Below, in pieces: positions 1 through 9,765 of a stretch of DNA of 64,000 nt. Each line of letters starts with the position of its first letter. The stretch's first letter is position 1. The notes beneath the pieces were generated by a model. The model worked only from the letters and a program-made list of their open reading frames with translations. It had not been told where the DNA came from and did no database searches. Made by a program: the position numbers and the translations under genes. The stretch is from positions 4,464,001 to 4,528,000 of the forward strand of contig OZ252296.1 of NCBI GenBank assembly GCA_965250245.1. The letters run 5' to 3'. The DNA is from JABDIP01 sp965250245. Lineage in GTDB: Bacteria; Pseudomonadota; Alphaproteobacteria; DSM-16000; Inquilinaceae.

Positions 1-245
1 CCCAGGGTCTCGATTTCCGCATCGGTGCCTTCTGCCGAGCCCATGGCAATGGCCGCGGCATCGATCGCCGCTTGCAGCCGCGCCTCGGCCAGATAGCCGC
101 GGGCGATGTCCACGCCCAGCCCGGCAACGGTCACCATCGGGATGGCGGCGATGCCGACATAGACCAGATAGCTGCCTTCGTCGGCTCTCCGGAAGCGGTG
201 GAATGCGGCGGCGGTGCGCTTCAGCGCGTCAAAAATCCGTTCCAT
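1..245 (-). CDS. TadG-like pilus assembly protein, N-terminal part
   Basis: This gene starts inside the window and runs off the left edge, so only about 81 residues are visible. The N-terminus is basic, then a hydrophobic segment at about residues 25-46 (SYLVYVGIAAIPMVTVAGL) leads into GVDIARGYLAEARLQAAIDA. This is the typical start of TadG-like Flp/Tad pilus proteins, which are anchored by one N-terminal membrane helix and often carry a von Willebrand A domain further on. That downstream part is not in the window. Two TadE-like genes lie directly upstream on the same strand, so this is probably the third gene of a small Tad pseudopilin operon. Confidence 0.75.
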   Translation of the reverse strand, partial: MERIFDALKRTAAAFHRFRRADEGSYLVYVGIAAIPMVTVAGLGVDIARGYLAEARLQAAIDAAAIAMGSAEGTDAEIETL

Positions 246-299
246 GGCAAACACCTTGGTTGCAGGGGGAGCCCCGAAGACGTGTCGTAGCCGTCTAGA

Positions 300-980
300 T
301 CAGGGCACAAGGTATTCCGATTGATCCGAGGCGATTTGCCGGATCAGTCGCGGTCGTGCATAGGTCTCCTTGGAGAAGGTGATCTCTGCCGGGATGGTCA
401 CACCCAGCAGGGTGAAGTCACTCAGCCAGAGCGACTGGTACCGGTAGTTCATGCGCAGCATGATCAGCGCGTCGCCGGCACCACCCAGCGCGCCCGTCAC
501 CGCGCCGCCGGGCGAGGTGACCGTGTTGCCCGCGGCGGCATCCTCCGCCTCGTCGTCCGGAATTCGCAGATCGACGCCCGAGGGCGTGTTGATCATCGCA
601 CGCCAGGCCGCCCCGGCGGTCATATCCGGCACGCCGGTGGAATCGTCGAACGGGATGTGGGCGACGCTGATGTCGAAATCGGTCGCGAAGGGCTGCATCA
701 TCAGATTGGCAGCCGTCAGCAGATCCTGGATATCGGTGGCGTCCACCTCCTGTCGCTGGGCGATCAGGTCGGCGGCGGCCTGCGCCGTCATCGTGACCTT
801 CCGGTCGATCATCATCATGTGCGACAGCGAGATGGTCATGAACAGGACCAGCACCAGGATCGGCATCATGAAGGCGAACTCGACCAGCGACGCCCCTTCG
901 GAATCCTCGGCGAGCCGCCGCATCCGGCGGCCCAGCAGCCGGTCGACGCCGGCCCGAACGCGATCGCGCATCATCATCAC
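300..980 (-). CDS. TadE/TadG-like minor pseudopilin
   Basis: A 226-residue protein with a basic N-terminus followed by the TadE signature ASLVEFAFMMPILVLVLFM at about residues 30-50, which forms the single membrane helix; the glutamate in LVEFA corresponds to the Glu-5-type residue of pilin-like signals. The rest is predicted to be outside the membrane. Its ATG overlaps the stop of the preceding TadE-like gene by four bases (ATGA), which indicates translational coupling. TadE-family proteins are minor pseudopilins of the Flp (tight adherence) pilus. The major pilin and the secretion ATPase are not in this window. Confidence 0.82.
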   Translation of the reverse strand: MMMMRDRVRAGVDRLLGRRMRRLAEDSEGASLVEFAFMMPILVLVLFMTISLSHMMMIDRKVTMTAQAAADLIAQRQEVDATDIQDLLTAANLMMQPFATDFDISVAHIPFDDSTGVPDMTAGAAWRAMINTPSGVDLRIPDDEAEDAAAGNTVTSPGGAVTGALGGAGDALIMLRMNYRYQSLWLSDFTLLGVTIPAEITFSKETYARPRLIRQIASDQSEYLVP

Positions 981-1579
981 AACGTCCTCGGGAACGGTTC
1001 GTTGCGGAACACGACGATCGACTGCATCGACAACCCGTTGCAGCCGCCCTCAGCCGCCGACTTCCAGTCGCGGCCGGCGTAGATCAGCGGGTTGGGAATG
1101 ATCGGCTCGTAGGGGAAGACCACGGTCACCACGACGATTTCAGTCGGCTCGCCGATGTCGAAGCCCGGCGCGTCGATATCCCCGTCGGCGTTGCAGTTCA
1201 CGCCCACGGTGGCGAGGTTGATGTCGTCGAAGACGCGCACGTCATAGGAGAGCTCGGCGCAATCGATCAGGATCAGCTCGTCGCACATGGCCTGTTCGAA
1301 CAGCGCCCTCTGAGCGCTGACATCGAGGGCGGGCAGGGTGTTGAGAAAGATCTGACCGGTGCGGACGGCGCGCGACGCCTTGTTGGCGGCGGATTCCAGC
1401 AGCACGCTGGTGCCGAAGATCATCGCGACCTCGAAGATCGACAGCAGCACGGTGAAGAAGATCGGCGCGACCAGCCCGAATTCCAGGGCTGTGCCGCCGT
1501 CGTCGTCACGTGCGAAACCGCCGCGCCGCTTACCCCATCGCGGCCAGCGCATCGCATTGCGCAAGAAACTGATCGCCAT
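977..1579 (-). CDS. TadE-like minor pseudopilin
   Basis: A 200-residue protein with the TadE signature at residues 29-50 (GGTALEFGLVAPIFFTVLL) after a basic, RGGF-containing N-terminus. Three cysteines in the second half (in AMCDEL, LIDCAEL and GVNCNAD) and one near the end could form disulfides outside the cell membrane, as in other TadE/TadF-like proteins. It is the first gene of a three-gene minus-strand cluster with two further Tad proteins and overlaps the next gene by four bases. It has the A+T-rich upstream gap 1580-1933, where its promoter should lie. Confidence 0.82.
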   Translation of the reverse strand: MAISFLRNAMRWPRWGKRRGGFARDDDGGTALEFGLVAPIFFTVLLSIFEVAMIFGTSVLLESAANKASRAVRTGQIFLNTLPALDVSAQRALFEQAMCDELILIDCAELSYDVRVFDDINLATVGVNCNADGDIDAPGFDIGEPTEIVVVTVVFPYEPIIPNPLIYAGRDWKSAAEGGCNGLSMQSIVVFRNEPFPRTL

Positions 1580-1933
1580 CGATCCGATACCCCGAAAATG
1601 CGCTTACTACCGCCTTGGCAAGTAAACGCATCAATTTCTATACAGATCGTATAAATCTTGCCGGTAACCCATTAATTTTCTGTTAGGAATTACGGTTAAC
1701 CTCCGGAAATGCGGACTTAAATTCGACCCACAATGTCTTGAAATATCGACGCGACTACCTATGGGGCGTCCCTCAGTCGCGGTGGCACGGGAGTCGCCGT
1801 CTTGCAACCAGCCGCAAATACCTCACGAAGCGTGCCAGCAAGACTTAAGAAATTGGTGAATCGCCATCGATCCGATCGGCGATTTCACACGCTTCCGGGA
1901 TGGCGTGGGACCGTCGGGTGAAAGGGTCGGGGA
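1580..1933. other. Intergenic region upstream of the Tad cluster
   Basis: About 350 bases without a convincing gene. The part nearest the TadE-like start (about 1620-1740) is much richer in A+T than its surroundings and contains runs such as TATACAGATCGTATAAATC and TTAATTTTC, so it is the likely promoter region of the minus-strand Tad genes. I could not identify a clear -35/-10 pair. The distal part adjoins the 3' end of the tRNA-Ile gene. No terminator with a T-run is visible after the tRNA. Confidence 0.5.
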
Positions 1934-2009
1934 TGGTGGGCCCGGCAGGATTCGAACCTGCGACAACACCGTTATGAGCGGCGCGTTCTGACCACTGAAC
2001 TACGGGCCC
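1934..2009 (-). tRNA. tRNA-Ile2, anticodon CAU
   Basis: A complete 76-nt cloverleaf on the minus strand with encoded CCA. The acceptor stem pairs GGGCCCG with CGGGCCC, the discriminator base is A, the T arm is GCAGG-TTCGAAT-CCTGC, and the anticodon loop is CTCATAA, giving CAU. CAU occurs in initiator Met, elongator Met and Ile2 tRNAs. The GGGCCCG acceptor and overall sequence fit the alphaproteobacterial tRNA-Ile2, whose C34 is converted to lysidine by TilS so that it reads AUA. An elongator Met identity cannot be fully excluded by eye. It follows the sigma-fragment gene downstream of rpoD on the same strand. Confidence 0.9.
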
Positions 2010-2103
2010 GCGATGCCCTTAATTGCCCAACGCAGCGGTCAGCACAAGAAAATTAGCAGCGTTCGGATGTCCGGACCCGGGCGATGGAATCGACGCAGAG
2101 AGC

Positions 2104-2475
2104 CTAATCCTCGGGGTCCGCCTGCTGGCGCCGGCGCTTCGCCTTGGCCTCGATCTCGCGGATGCGCTTGCGGGTCTCCAGCAGGGATTCGCCGATCTGC
2201 TCCAGCATCCGGTCGCCGCCCATGTCAATCTCGAACCGCAGGCACAGCAGCAGTTCCTCGCGCGGGCTCAGCCCGTCGACCAGACCGTCGATGCCGCTTT
2301 CGTCGGCGACGGCCTGGTCCATCGAGACCAGACCCTTGGCGATACCGATATGGGTGCGGACGTCCTTGACCGGCAGGCGCAGGTCCCGGGCCAGTTCCTC
2401 CGGTGACGGCTGCGCGCCGGATTGGCGGCGCAGCCGGGCGCTGGACCGGACCAGTTCCTTGATGATGTCGATCAT
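2104..2475 (-). CDS. RpoD-derived mini-sigma: regions 3 and 4 only
   Basis: A 123-residue protein that aligns with the C-terminal quarter of the adjacent RpoD. Residues 1-51 match region 3.0-3.1 (22 of 51 identical, from MIDIIKELV to GIAKGLVS). Residues about 68-119 match region 4 (24 of 52 identical, including TRKRIREIEAKA). The roughly 43-residue segment between them in RpoD, which holds the region 3.2 finger, is cut to 16 residues. Region 2 is absent, so it cannot melt or read a -10 element by itself. In the recognition helix the Arg pair is kept but E. coli Glu585 and Gln589 equivalents are Lys and Glu. It begins 25 bases after the rpoD stop, in another frame, with only a weak GGCGGG as ribosome site. 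Function unknown. Confidence 0.75.
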   Translation of the reverse strand: MIDIIKELVRSSARLRRQSGAQPSPEELARDLRLPVKDVRTHIGIAKGLVSMDQAVADESGIDGLVDGLSPREELLLCLRFEIDMGGDRMLEQIGESLLETRKRIREIEAKAKRRRQQADPED

Positions 2476-2500
2476 CGGCGAGCGGCCCGCCGGTGCGGGA

Positions 2501-4474
<1,974 letters not shown>

Positions 4475-5030
4475 TCGGTTACGTGCCCTTACGATCTCGA
4501 GAATCCAATGTCGTCATGCAAAAACGACGAAATCGGCGCAGGATCACGCCGCCGGCGCGCTCCGCTCCAATCTCTGTTCCAGAAAAATAGGTCGATTGCG
4601 GCCCCGGCCCAGGCACGGGACCTGTCACGCACATTCTGGATCGTCGCCTTCGCTCCCACCCGTTCGGACTGGAAGGCCAATCGTCGCGCCGGATTGGGCT
4701 CCGACGTCTCCTGGCCCAGTACACACTCCGCAGCCCGGATCCCGGACTGTGCCTGAATTGCCTCCAGCCGTCGCCAGACGGCGCGACTCTGCGCGCGCCT
4801 GATCGAGCAATGCCGCCGGCCCGACCCGCGAAGCGACCGTGTATACCCGGTCACAGCACGGCCGGTCCAGGCCGCAGACCCGCCCGGCTTGGCAAAAGTG
4901 GCGACGATAGGTGGCCGAATCAAGCCCCGGAATTGTGGAAATGCCGGCAATCCCTGTGCTATCGCGCGGTCCCTTGCCTACGGAAACGAAGGCCGCGATG
5001 CGAATCCACGGCCGTCTGTCCAGGAATTCC
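4475..5030. other. Gap between mini-sigma 1 and rpoD
   Basis: A 556-base interval between the stop of the region 1.1-region 4 gene and the rpoD start. Several open frames cross it, but their predicted proteins are Arg/Gly/Ser-rich with no recognisable family or motif, so I do not call a gene. Its base composition is less G+C-rich than the flanking genes. It probably holds an rpoD promoter and leader. I found no convincing sigma-70 or heat-shock promoter by eye, and no further piece of RpoD in any frame. Confidence 0.5.
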
Positions 5031-5501
5031 TTAGGATTCCTGGCCTTTCGACCCATCGCGGTCTCGCGACCTTTTGCGATCAAGCCGTCGCAGCGCCTTC
5101 TTCTCGATGGCGTGAATCCGGTCCATGATCGTTCGAAACCGCTGCTCGACGTCTTCCGGCGGAGCACCTTTTTCGGCTTCCATGCCGAATCGCATCTTCA
5201 GCGCGCGCCGCTCCCGATCCGTCAGTGACGCCAGCATCCGGACAGCGCGCCTCTGAAAATGCCGTTCGAAATCCTGATCGTCGGCATCGCTGGCATGGCC
5301 CGGCTCATCCTCGACGATCTCGATGCCCATGTGATTGAGCTGCGTGACGACCTCCAGGATCCGTTCCGCGTCCCCGGGCCATTCCAGAACCGAGCACAAT
5401 TCTCCGATCGTCACGTAGCCACGCTGATTGATCCACCCGATCAGGCCTTTGATGCCGCGCCCGTCGCCGCTTGGCGACAAACCGCTCCCAGCACTGCCCA
5501 T
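5031..5501 (-). CDS. RpoD-derived mini-sigma: region 1.1 fused to region 4
   Basis: A 156-residue protein built from the two ends of RpoD. Residues about 16-68 match region 1.1 of the neighbouring RpoD (25 of 52 identical, e.g. IKGLIGWINQRGYVTI and MGIEIVEDE). A 15-residue linker leads directly to region 4 at about 84-145 (MLASLTDRERRALKMRFG, then DRIHAIEKKALRRL), aligned without gaps. Regions 1.2, 2 and 3 are missing. The positions equal to E. coli sigma-70 Arg584, Glu585, Arg588 and Gln589, which read the -35 element, are Met, Asp, His and Ala. Codon use is less biased than in rpoD or dnaG. GGGAG six bases before the ATG supports the start. I infer an RNA polymerase or sigma modulator; a decaying duplicate is the alternative. 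Confidence 0.8.
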   Translation of the reverse strand: MGSAGSGLSPSGDGRGIKGLIGWINQRGYVTIGELCSVLEWPGDAERILEVVTQLNHMGIEIVEDEPGHASDADDQDFERHFQRRAVRMLASLTDRERRALKMRFGMEAEKGAPPEDVEQRFRTIMDRIHAIEKKALRRLDRKRSRDRDGSKGQES

Positions 5502-5597
5502 CGCATCGCTCCCGATCCGGTCCGTCCGGCCATGGGAACGCCGTCCCCCGCCGGCTGGCGAAATCTGGGTGCAAAACGCAGATCACCAAGGAGTTTT

Positions 5598-7412
5598 TCA
5601 GAACGCGTCCGGATCGTCGCTCTCAACGCCACTGAGCTCCGCCTGAAGCGCCAGGACGCGGTCGGAATTGACTTCGGTCGTATCCGCGCCGAGCGCCCGG
5701 CCGGCCTGCCGCAATTCCTCCTGGAGCCTTTCCTGTTCCACGCGCCGCGAAATCTCGATCCAGGCCGACCGGGCCTGATCGAGGGAGGCCGACCGCCGGG
5801 CCCGTGGCTCGACGGTAAACAGGCGATCGGTCAGCAGCCGGTCCAGATTGCCCTGATGCCCGGACTCGCAGAGGCCCGCATAGAGGGCTGCCGCCTCGAT
5901 GCCGGGCTCATCGGTCAGCCGCGCAACCACCTCACGGCGCGTCGTCGCCAACCCGTCATCGGGGACATCGACCGTCACGAACCATTCCGCGACCTCTTCG
6001 AACAGGGCCGGGTGGTTGATCAGGATCGCCAGCAGGGTGAGCGTGCGGAACTCGCCCCGCGCCGGCCTCCGGGCCGCCGGGCCGGATACCCGTTCCGGCG
6101 CCCGGCCGCGATGCCGGTCCCCATTTCGCGCGCCGCGGCCGCCGCCCCAGGGAAACGCTTCCCGCATCCGAGACTGGATGAAGCTCCGGTACTGGTCGCG
6201 GACGGTCGGGTCGGCGATGGCGTTTGCCTCGCGGATCAGCGCGGCGTTCAATCCGGCCTTGCCCTCCGGCGTGTCAGTGTCCTGAACGGTCAGGGCCCGC
6301 TGCCACAGCACCTCCGACAGCGGCAGCGCCGTTTCCAGCACCGATCGCATGGCGGCACTGCCGCCATTGGCGATCAGCGTGTCCGGGTCCTCGCCCGCCG
6401 GCAGGTAGGCGATGCGGACCGACTGATCGGGCTCCAGCAGCGGCAGGGCGCGGTCGGCGGCGCGCCAGGCGGCGCGACGGCCGGCCTCGTCGCCGTCGAA
6501 GCACAGCACCGGGGTCTTGGTGATCTTCCACAGCTCCTTGAGCTGCGCCTCGGTCAGCGCGGTACCCAGCGGCGCCACCGCCCCCTGGAATCCGGCGCGG
6601 ACCAGGGCGATCACGTCCATGTAACCCTCGGCGACCACGACGCTGTGGCCCTGATGGGCGGTCTTGCGGGCCCGCGCCTGGCCGTAGAGCAACTGGCCCT
6701 TGTGGAACAGGGCGTGGTCGGGGCTGTTGATGTATTTCGGCCCGTCGCCCTCCAGGATGCGGCCGCCAAAGGCGACCACCCGGCCGCGCCGGTCCTCCAC
6801 CGGGAACATCACCCGGTTGCGGAAGAAGGCGTAGGGGCTGCGCCCATCCTCGGGGCGCCTGGCCAGGCCGACCTCGAGGATGGCGTCGATCTCGAAACCG
6901 TCGCCCTTCAGCGCCGTGACCAGGGCCTGGCTGTCGGCCGGGGCGTAGCCCAGCCGGAACTGCGCCAGGGTCGCATCGTCCAATCCACGCTCATAGAGAT
7001 AGGTCAGCGCCGTCCGGCCGCCGGGCTTGCGCAGGCTGGCCTGGAAGAAGGCGCAGGCCGCCTCGGTCAGATCATGCAGGCCGCGCTGGCGCTCGAACCG
7101 GGCCTGGTCCTCCGGAGTCGGCTGTGGCACCGCCATGCCGGCGCGCGCCGCCAGATGCTCCACCGCCTCCATGAAGGGCAGGTTCTCATGCTCGCGCAGG
7201 AAGCTGATGACGTCGCCATGGGCGCCGCAGCCGAAGCAGTGGTAGAAGCCCTTCTGGTCGTTGACCGTGAAGCTGGGCGTCTTTTCCTTGTGGAACGGGC
7301 ACAAGCCCTTGAATTCGTGCCCCGCCCGGGTCAGGCGGACCCGGCTTCCGACGATCTCGGAGACCGGCACCCGGCTGCGCAGCTCGTCCAGGAAATCCGG
7401 CGGTAGGGGCAT
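5598..7412 (-). CDS. dnaG: DNA primase DnaG
   Basis: A 604-residue primase that makes RNA primers at the replication fork with DnaB. The N-terminal CHC2 zinc finger has Cys38, His41, Cys59 and Cys62 (CPFHKEK ... YHCFGCG). A catalytic core follows with the RNAP-basic motif region and a TOPRIM domain (VVAEGYMDVIAL, then CFDGDEAGRRA). The C-terminal third, expected to bind the DnaB helicase, is variable. Length is normal for alphaproteobacteria. It follows the YqeY-like gene after 33 bases and is followed after 96 bases by mini-sigma 1 and then rpoD, a variant of the classical dnaG-rpoD macromolecular-synthesis operon. Confidence 0.97.
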   Translation of the reverse strand: MPLPPDFLDELRSRVPVSEIVGSRVRLTRAGHEFKGLCPFHKEKTPSFTVNDQKGFYHCFGCGAHGDVISFLREHENLPFMEAVEHLAARAGMAVPQPTPEDQARFERQRGLHDLTEAACAFFQASLRKPGGRTALTYLYERGLDDATLAQFRLGYAPADSQALVTALKGDGFEIDAILEVGLARRPEDGRSPYAFFRNRVMFPVEDRRGRVVAFGGRILEGDGPKYINSPDHALFHKGQLLYGQARARKTAHQGHSVVVAEGYMDVIALVRAGFQGAVAPLGTALTEAQLKELWKITKTPVLCFDGDEAGRRAAWRAADRALPLLEPDQSVRIAYLPAGEDPDTLIANGGSAAMRSVLETALPLSEVLWQRALTVQDTDTPEGKAGLNAALIREANAIADPTVRDQYRSFIQSRMREAFPWGGGRGARNGDRHRGRAPERVSGPAARRPARGEFRTLTLLAILINHPALFEEVAEWFVTVDVPDDGLATTRREVVARLTDEPGIEAAALYAGLCESGHQGNLDRLLTDRLFTVEPRARRSASLDQARSAWIEISRRVEQERLQEELRQAGRALGADTTEVNSDRVLALQAELSGVESDDPDAF

Positions 7413-7445
7413 GCGAATAGGGCTCCTTCGTGAGCGGAGCCTACC

Positions 7446-7901
7446 CTAGGCCAGGGCTGATTTCACCAATCCGCTCGCCTTGGTGAAGTCCATGCGGCCG
7501 GCATAGCGGGTCCGAAGCTCGGCCATGGTGCGGCCCATATCCTTCAGCCCCTTGGCGCCGACATCGGCGATCACCGATGCCACCGCCTGCTCGATGGAGC
7601 TTTCGTCCATCTGCTCCGGCAGGAAGCGCTCGATGACGGTGACCTCCTCGCGCTCGCCCTCGGCCAGGTCCAGCCGGCCGCCCTGCTCGTAGAGGGCGAT
7701 GCTCTCCTGGCGCTGGCGGATCATGGTCTGCAGCAGAGCCAGGATCTCGTCATCGCCGATGCCATCCGTCACGCCCTTGCTCCGCGCCGCGATGTCGCGG
7801 TCCTTCAGGCATGCCAGTATCAATCTCAAAGTCGAAACGGCGCGCTTCTCCTGGGCCTTGATGGCCTCGGTCAGCGCCTCGTTCAGCCGCGGGCGGATCA
7901 T
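7446..7901 (-). CDS. GatB/YqeY domain protein
   Basis: A 151-residue protein of the YqeY family, which resembles the C-terminal tRNA-interacting domain of the amidotransferase subunit GatB. Family features visible are the N-terminal MIRPRLNEALTEAIKAQEKR, the KGVTDGIGDDEILALLQTMI segment, and the C-terminal GLKDMGRTMAELRTRYAGRM. Family members are thought to act in tRNA-dependent amidation or tRNA binding, but the role of the stand-alone form is not settled. It is the first gene of the minus-strand block leading into dnaG and rpoD, and is divergent from carA. Confidence 0.92.
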   Translation of the reverse strand: MIRPRLNEALTEAIKAQEKRAVSTLRLILACLKDRDIAARSKGVTDGIGDDEILALLQTMIRQRQESIALYEQGGRLDLAEGEREEVTVIERFLPEQMDESSIEQAVASVIADVGAKGLKDMGRTMAELRTRYAGRMDFTKASGLVKSALA

Positions 7902-8138
7902 CGTTCAACCTCTTCCGGTCGGCTTGTCGTGAGGCCGGCTACCATAGCCAAATCGCATTTTCGGCGCAAACAACAAGACTCCACTCAACTTATTGAAATC
8001 AAACACTTTAACTTATTGACCATCGCGCGGAGCCTGGCGCGGACGGCGCGGGGCGGAGCGTGTAAAGGGTTGGCGGATCGCGGTCAACCATGCTTTATCA
8101 CGCCGCGACCGAACCCAGCCGTACCCCGGACCGACTTC
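7902..8138. promoter_or_regulatory. Divergent promoter region, yqeY-like/carA
   Basis: The gap between the divergent yqeY-like gene and carA has an A+T-rich core at about 7975-8025, with repeated TTATTGA elements (ACTTATTGAAATC and ACTTATTGACC). This contrasts strongly with the surrounding G+C-rich DNA. It must hold the promoters for both directions. No canonical -35/-10 pair could be assigned with confidence. Confidence 0.4.
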
Positions 8139-9338
8139 ATGAGCGACCGCCTTGCCGCGCCGATCGACCTGAGCCAGCAGGCGCCGCCCCCCGGCGCCAC
8201 CGGTGCGCTGGTGCTCGCCGACGGCACGGTGCTGTGGGGATATGGGCTCGGCGCCACCGGCCAGTCGGTCGGCGAAGTCTGCTTCAACACCTCCATGACG
8301 GGTTACCAGGAGATTCTCACAGATCCGTCATATGCCGGTCAGATCATCAACTTCACCTTCCCCCATATCGGCAATGTCGGGGCCAATCCCGAGGACATCG
8401 AGACGACCACCGCCGCGGTGCGCGGGCTGGTCCTGCGGGTCGACATCACCGAGCCGTCGAACTGGCGCGCCACCCGGCACCTGGACGACTGGCTGAAGGC
8501 CAACGACCTGGTGGGCCTGAGTGGCGTCGACACCCGCCGCCTGACCCGCCGCATCCGCGACGCGGGCGCGCCGACCGGCGTGGTGGTGCACGCACCGGAC
8601 GGCCGCTTTGACCTCGCCGCGATCCAGGCCCGGGCCGCCGAATGGCCCGGGCTGGAGGGCATGGACCTGGCCGCGGAGGTCTCCTGCCGCCAGACCTATA
8701 CATGGGACGAGACGCCCTGGGCGGCCGAGGGCGGCTATGGCCGGATGGAAGCGCCGACCCGGCATGTGGTGGCGATCGACTTCGGCGCCAAGCGCAACAT
8801 CCTGCGCTGCCTCGCCGGCCTCGGCTGCCGGGTGACGGTGGTGCCGGCCGATGCCGGCCCGGAGGAGATCCTGCGCCACCAGCCCGACGGCATCTTCCTG
8901 TCGAACGGCCCCGGCGACCCGGCGGCGACCGGCGCCTACGCCATCCCGACGGTCCGGGCGCTGCTGGAGACCGGGTTGCCGATGTTCGGCATCTGCCTCG
9001 GCCACCAGATCCTGGCGCTGGCGCTGGGGGCGAAGACTGAGAAGATGCATCTCGGCCATCGCGGCGCCAACCACCCGGTCAAGGACCTGACCACCGGCAA
9101 GGTCGAGATCACCAGCCAGAACCACGGCTTCGTCGTCTCCGACGCCAGCCTGCCGGACGGCGTCACGCCCTCCCATGTCAGCTTGTTCGACGGCTCCAAC
9201 GAGGGCCTCTCGGTCGAAGGCCGCCCGGTCTTCTCCGTGCAGTACCACCCGGAGGCCTCGCCCGGGCCGACCGACAGCCACTACCTCTTCCAGCGCTTCG
9301 TCGACCTGATCGACGCGGCCTCGACCGGCCGTAGCTAG
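8139..9338 (+). CDS. carA: Carbamoyl-phosphate synthase small subunit
   Basis: A 399-residue glutaminase subunit of carbamoyl-phosphate synthase, which supplies ammonia from glutamine to CarB for arginine and pyrimidine synthesis. The N-terminal CPSase small-chain domain contains CFNTSMTGYQEILTDPSY. The C-terminal class I amidotransferase domain carries the nucleophile Cys286 in GICLGHQ and the His370/Glu372 pair in YHPEA. The frame stays open upstream, but the ATG before SDRLAAPIDL fits the family N-terminus best. carB is not directly downstream. It is 2.6 kb away on the same strand. Confidence 0.97.
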   Translation: MSDRLAAPIDLSQQAPPPGATGALVLADGTVLWGYGLGATGQSVGEVCFNTSMTGYQEILTDPSYAGQIINFTFPHIGNVGANPEDIETTTAAVRGLVLRVDITEPSNWRATRHLDDWLKANDLVGLSGVDTRRLTRRIRDAGAPTGVVVHAPDGRFDLAAIQARAAEWPGLEGMDLAAEVSCRQTYTWDETPWAAEGGYGRMEAPTRHVVAIDFGAKRNILRCLAGLGCRVTVVPADAGPEEILRHQPDGIFLSNGPGDPAATGAYAIPTVRALLETGLPMFGICLGHQILALALGAKTEKMHLGHRGANHPVKDLTTGKVEITSQNHGFVVSDASLPDGVTPSHVSLFDGSNEGLSVEGRPVFSVQYHPEASPGPTDSHYLFQRFVDLIDAASTGRS

Positions 9339-9348
9339 GGCGACGCCC

Positions 9349-9759
9349 ATGGGTTCCGCGATCGACAGCGCCGCGCTCAGCCTGCCCGTGCTGATGGCGC
9401 ATTCGGCGCTGACGCTACTGATGTTCGTGGTCGGGCTGACGATCTATGTCTGGGTCACGCCGCATCGGGAATTCGCCCTGGTTCGGCAGAACAACGCGGC
9501 CGCCGCCGTGGCGCTGGGCGGCGCCATGCTGGGCCTCGCCATCCCGCTGGCCGCGGCGATGGCCAACAGCGTCAACATCTGGGAGATCGCGATCTGGGGC
9601 GGCGTGGCGCTGATGCTGCAGTTGATCGCCTTCAAGATCGTCGACCTGCTGATGCGCGACCTGGGCAAATCCATCGAAGAAGGCCAGATCGCACCGGCCC
9701 TGGTGCTGGCCGCCGCCAAGATCTCCGTCGCGCTGGTCAACGCGGCGGCGATGTCCTGA
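9349..9759 (+). CDS. DUF350 membrane protein
   Basis: A 136-residue integral membrane protein with four hydrophobic segments at about residues 12-33, 48-70, 76-97 and 115-134. The order and the motif FALVRQNNAAAAVALGGAML followed by NSVNIWEIAIWG match the DUF350 (YjfL-like) family, whose function is unknown. It begins 10 bases after carA, and the next gene starts six bases after its stop, so it is probably cotranscribed with carA and the protease. Confidence 0.85.
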   Translation: MGSAIDSAALSLPVLMAHSALTLLMFVVGLTIYVWVTPHREFALVRQNNAAAAVALGGAMLGLAIPLAAAMANSVNIWEIAIWGGVALMLQLIAFKIVDLLMRDLGKSIEEGQIAPALVLAAAKISVALVNAAAMS

Positions 9760-9765
9760 CGCCCC

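Noticed and set aside
1934..2009. Elongator tRNA-Met reading of the CAU anticodon
   Set aside because: The GGGCCCG acceptor stem and general sequence fit tRNA-Ile2 better; initiator identity is excluded by the paired first acceptor position.
4489..5167. Open frames of 153 and 180 codons between mini-sigma 1 and rpoD (minus strand)
   Set aside because: Their proteins are low-complexity Arg/Gly/Ser-rich with no motif, they overlap each other in different frames, and the upstream part covers the real mini-sigma gene. This is chance coding potential of G+C-rich DNA.
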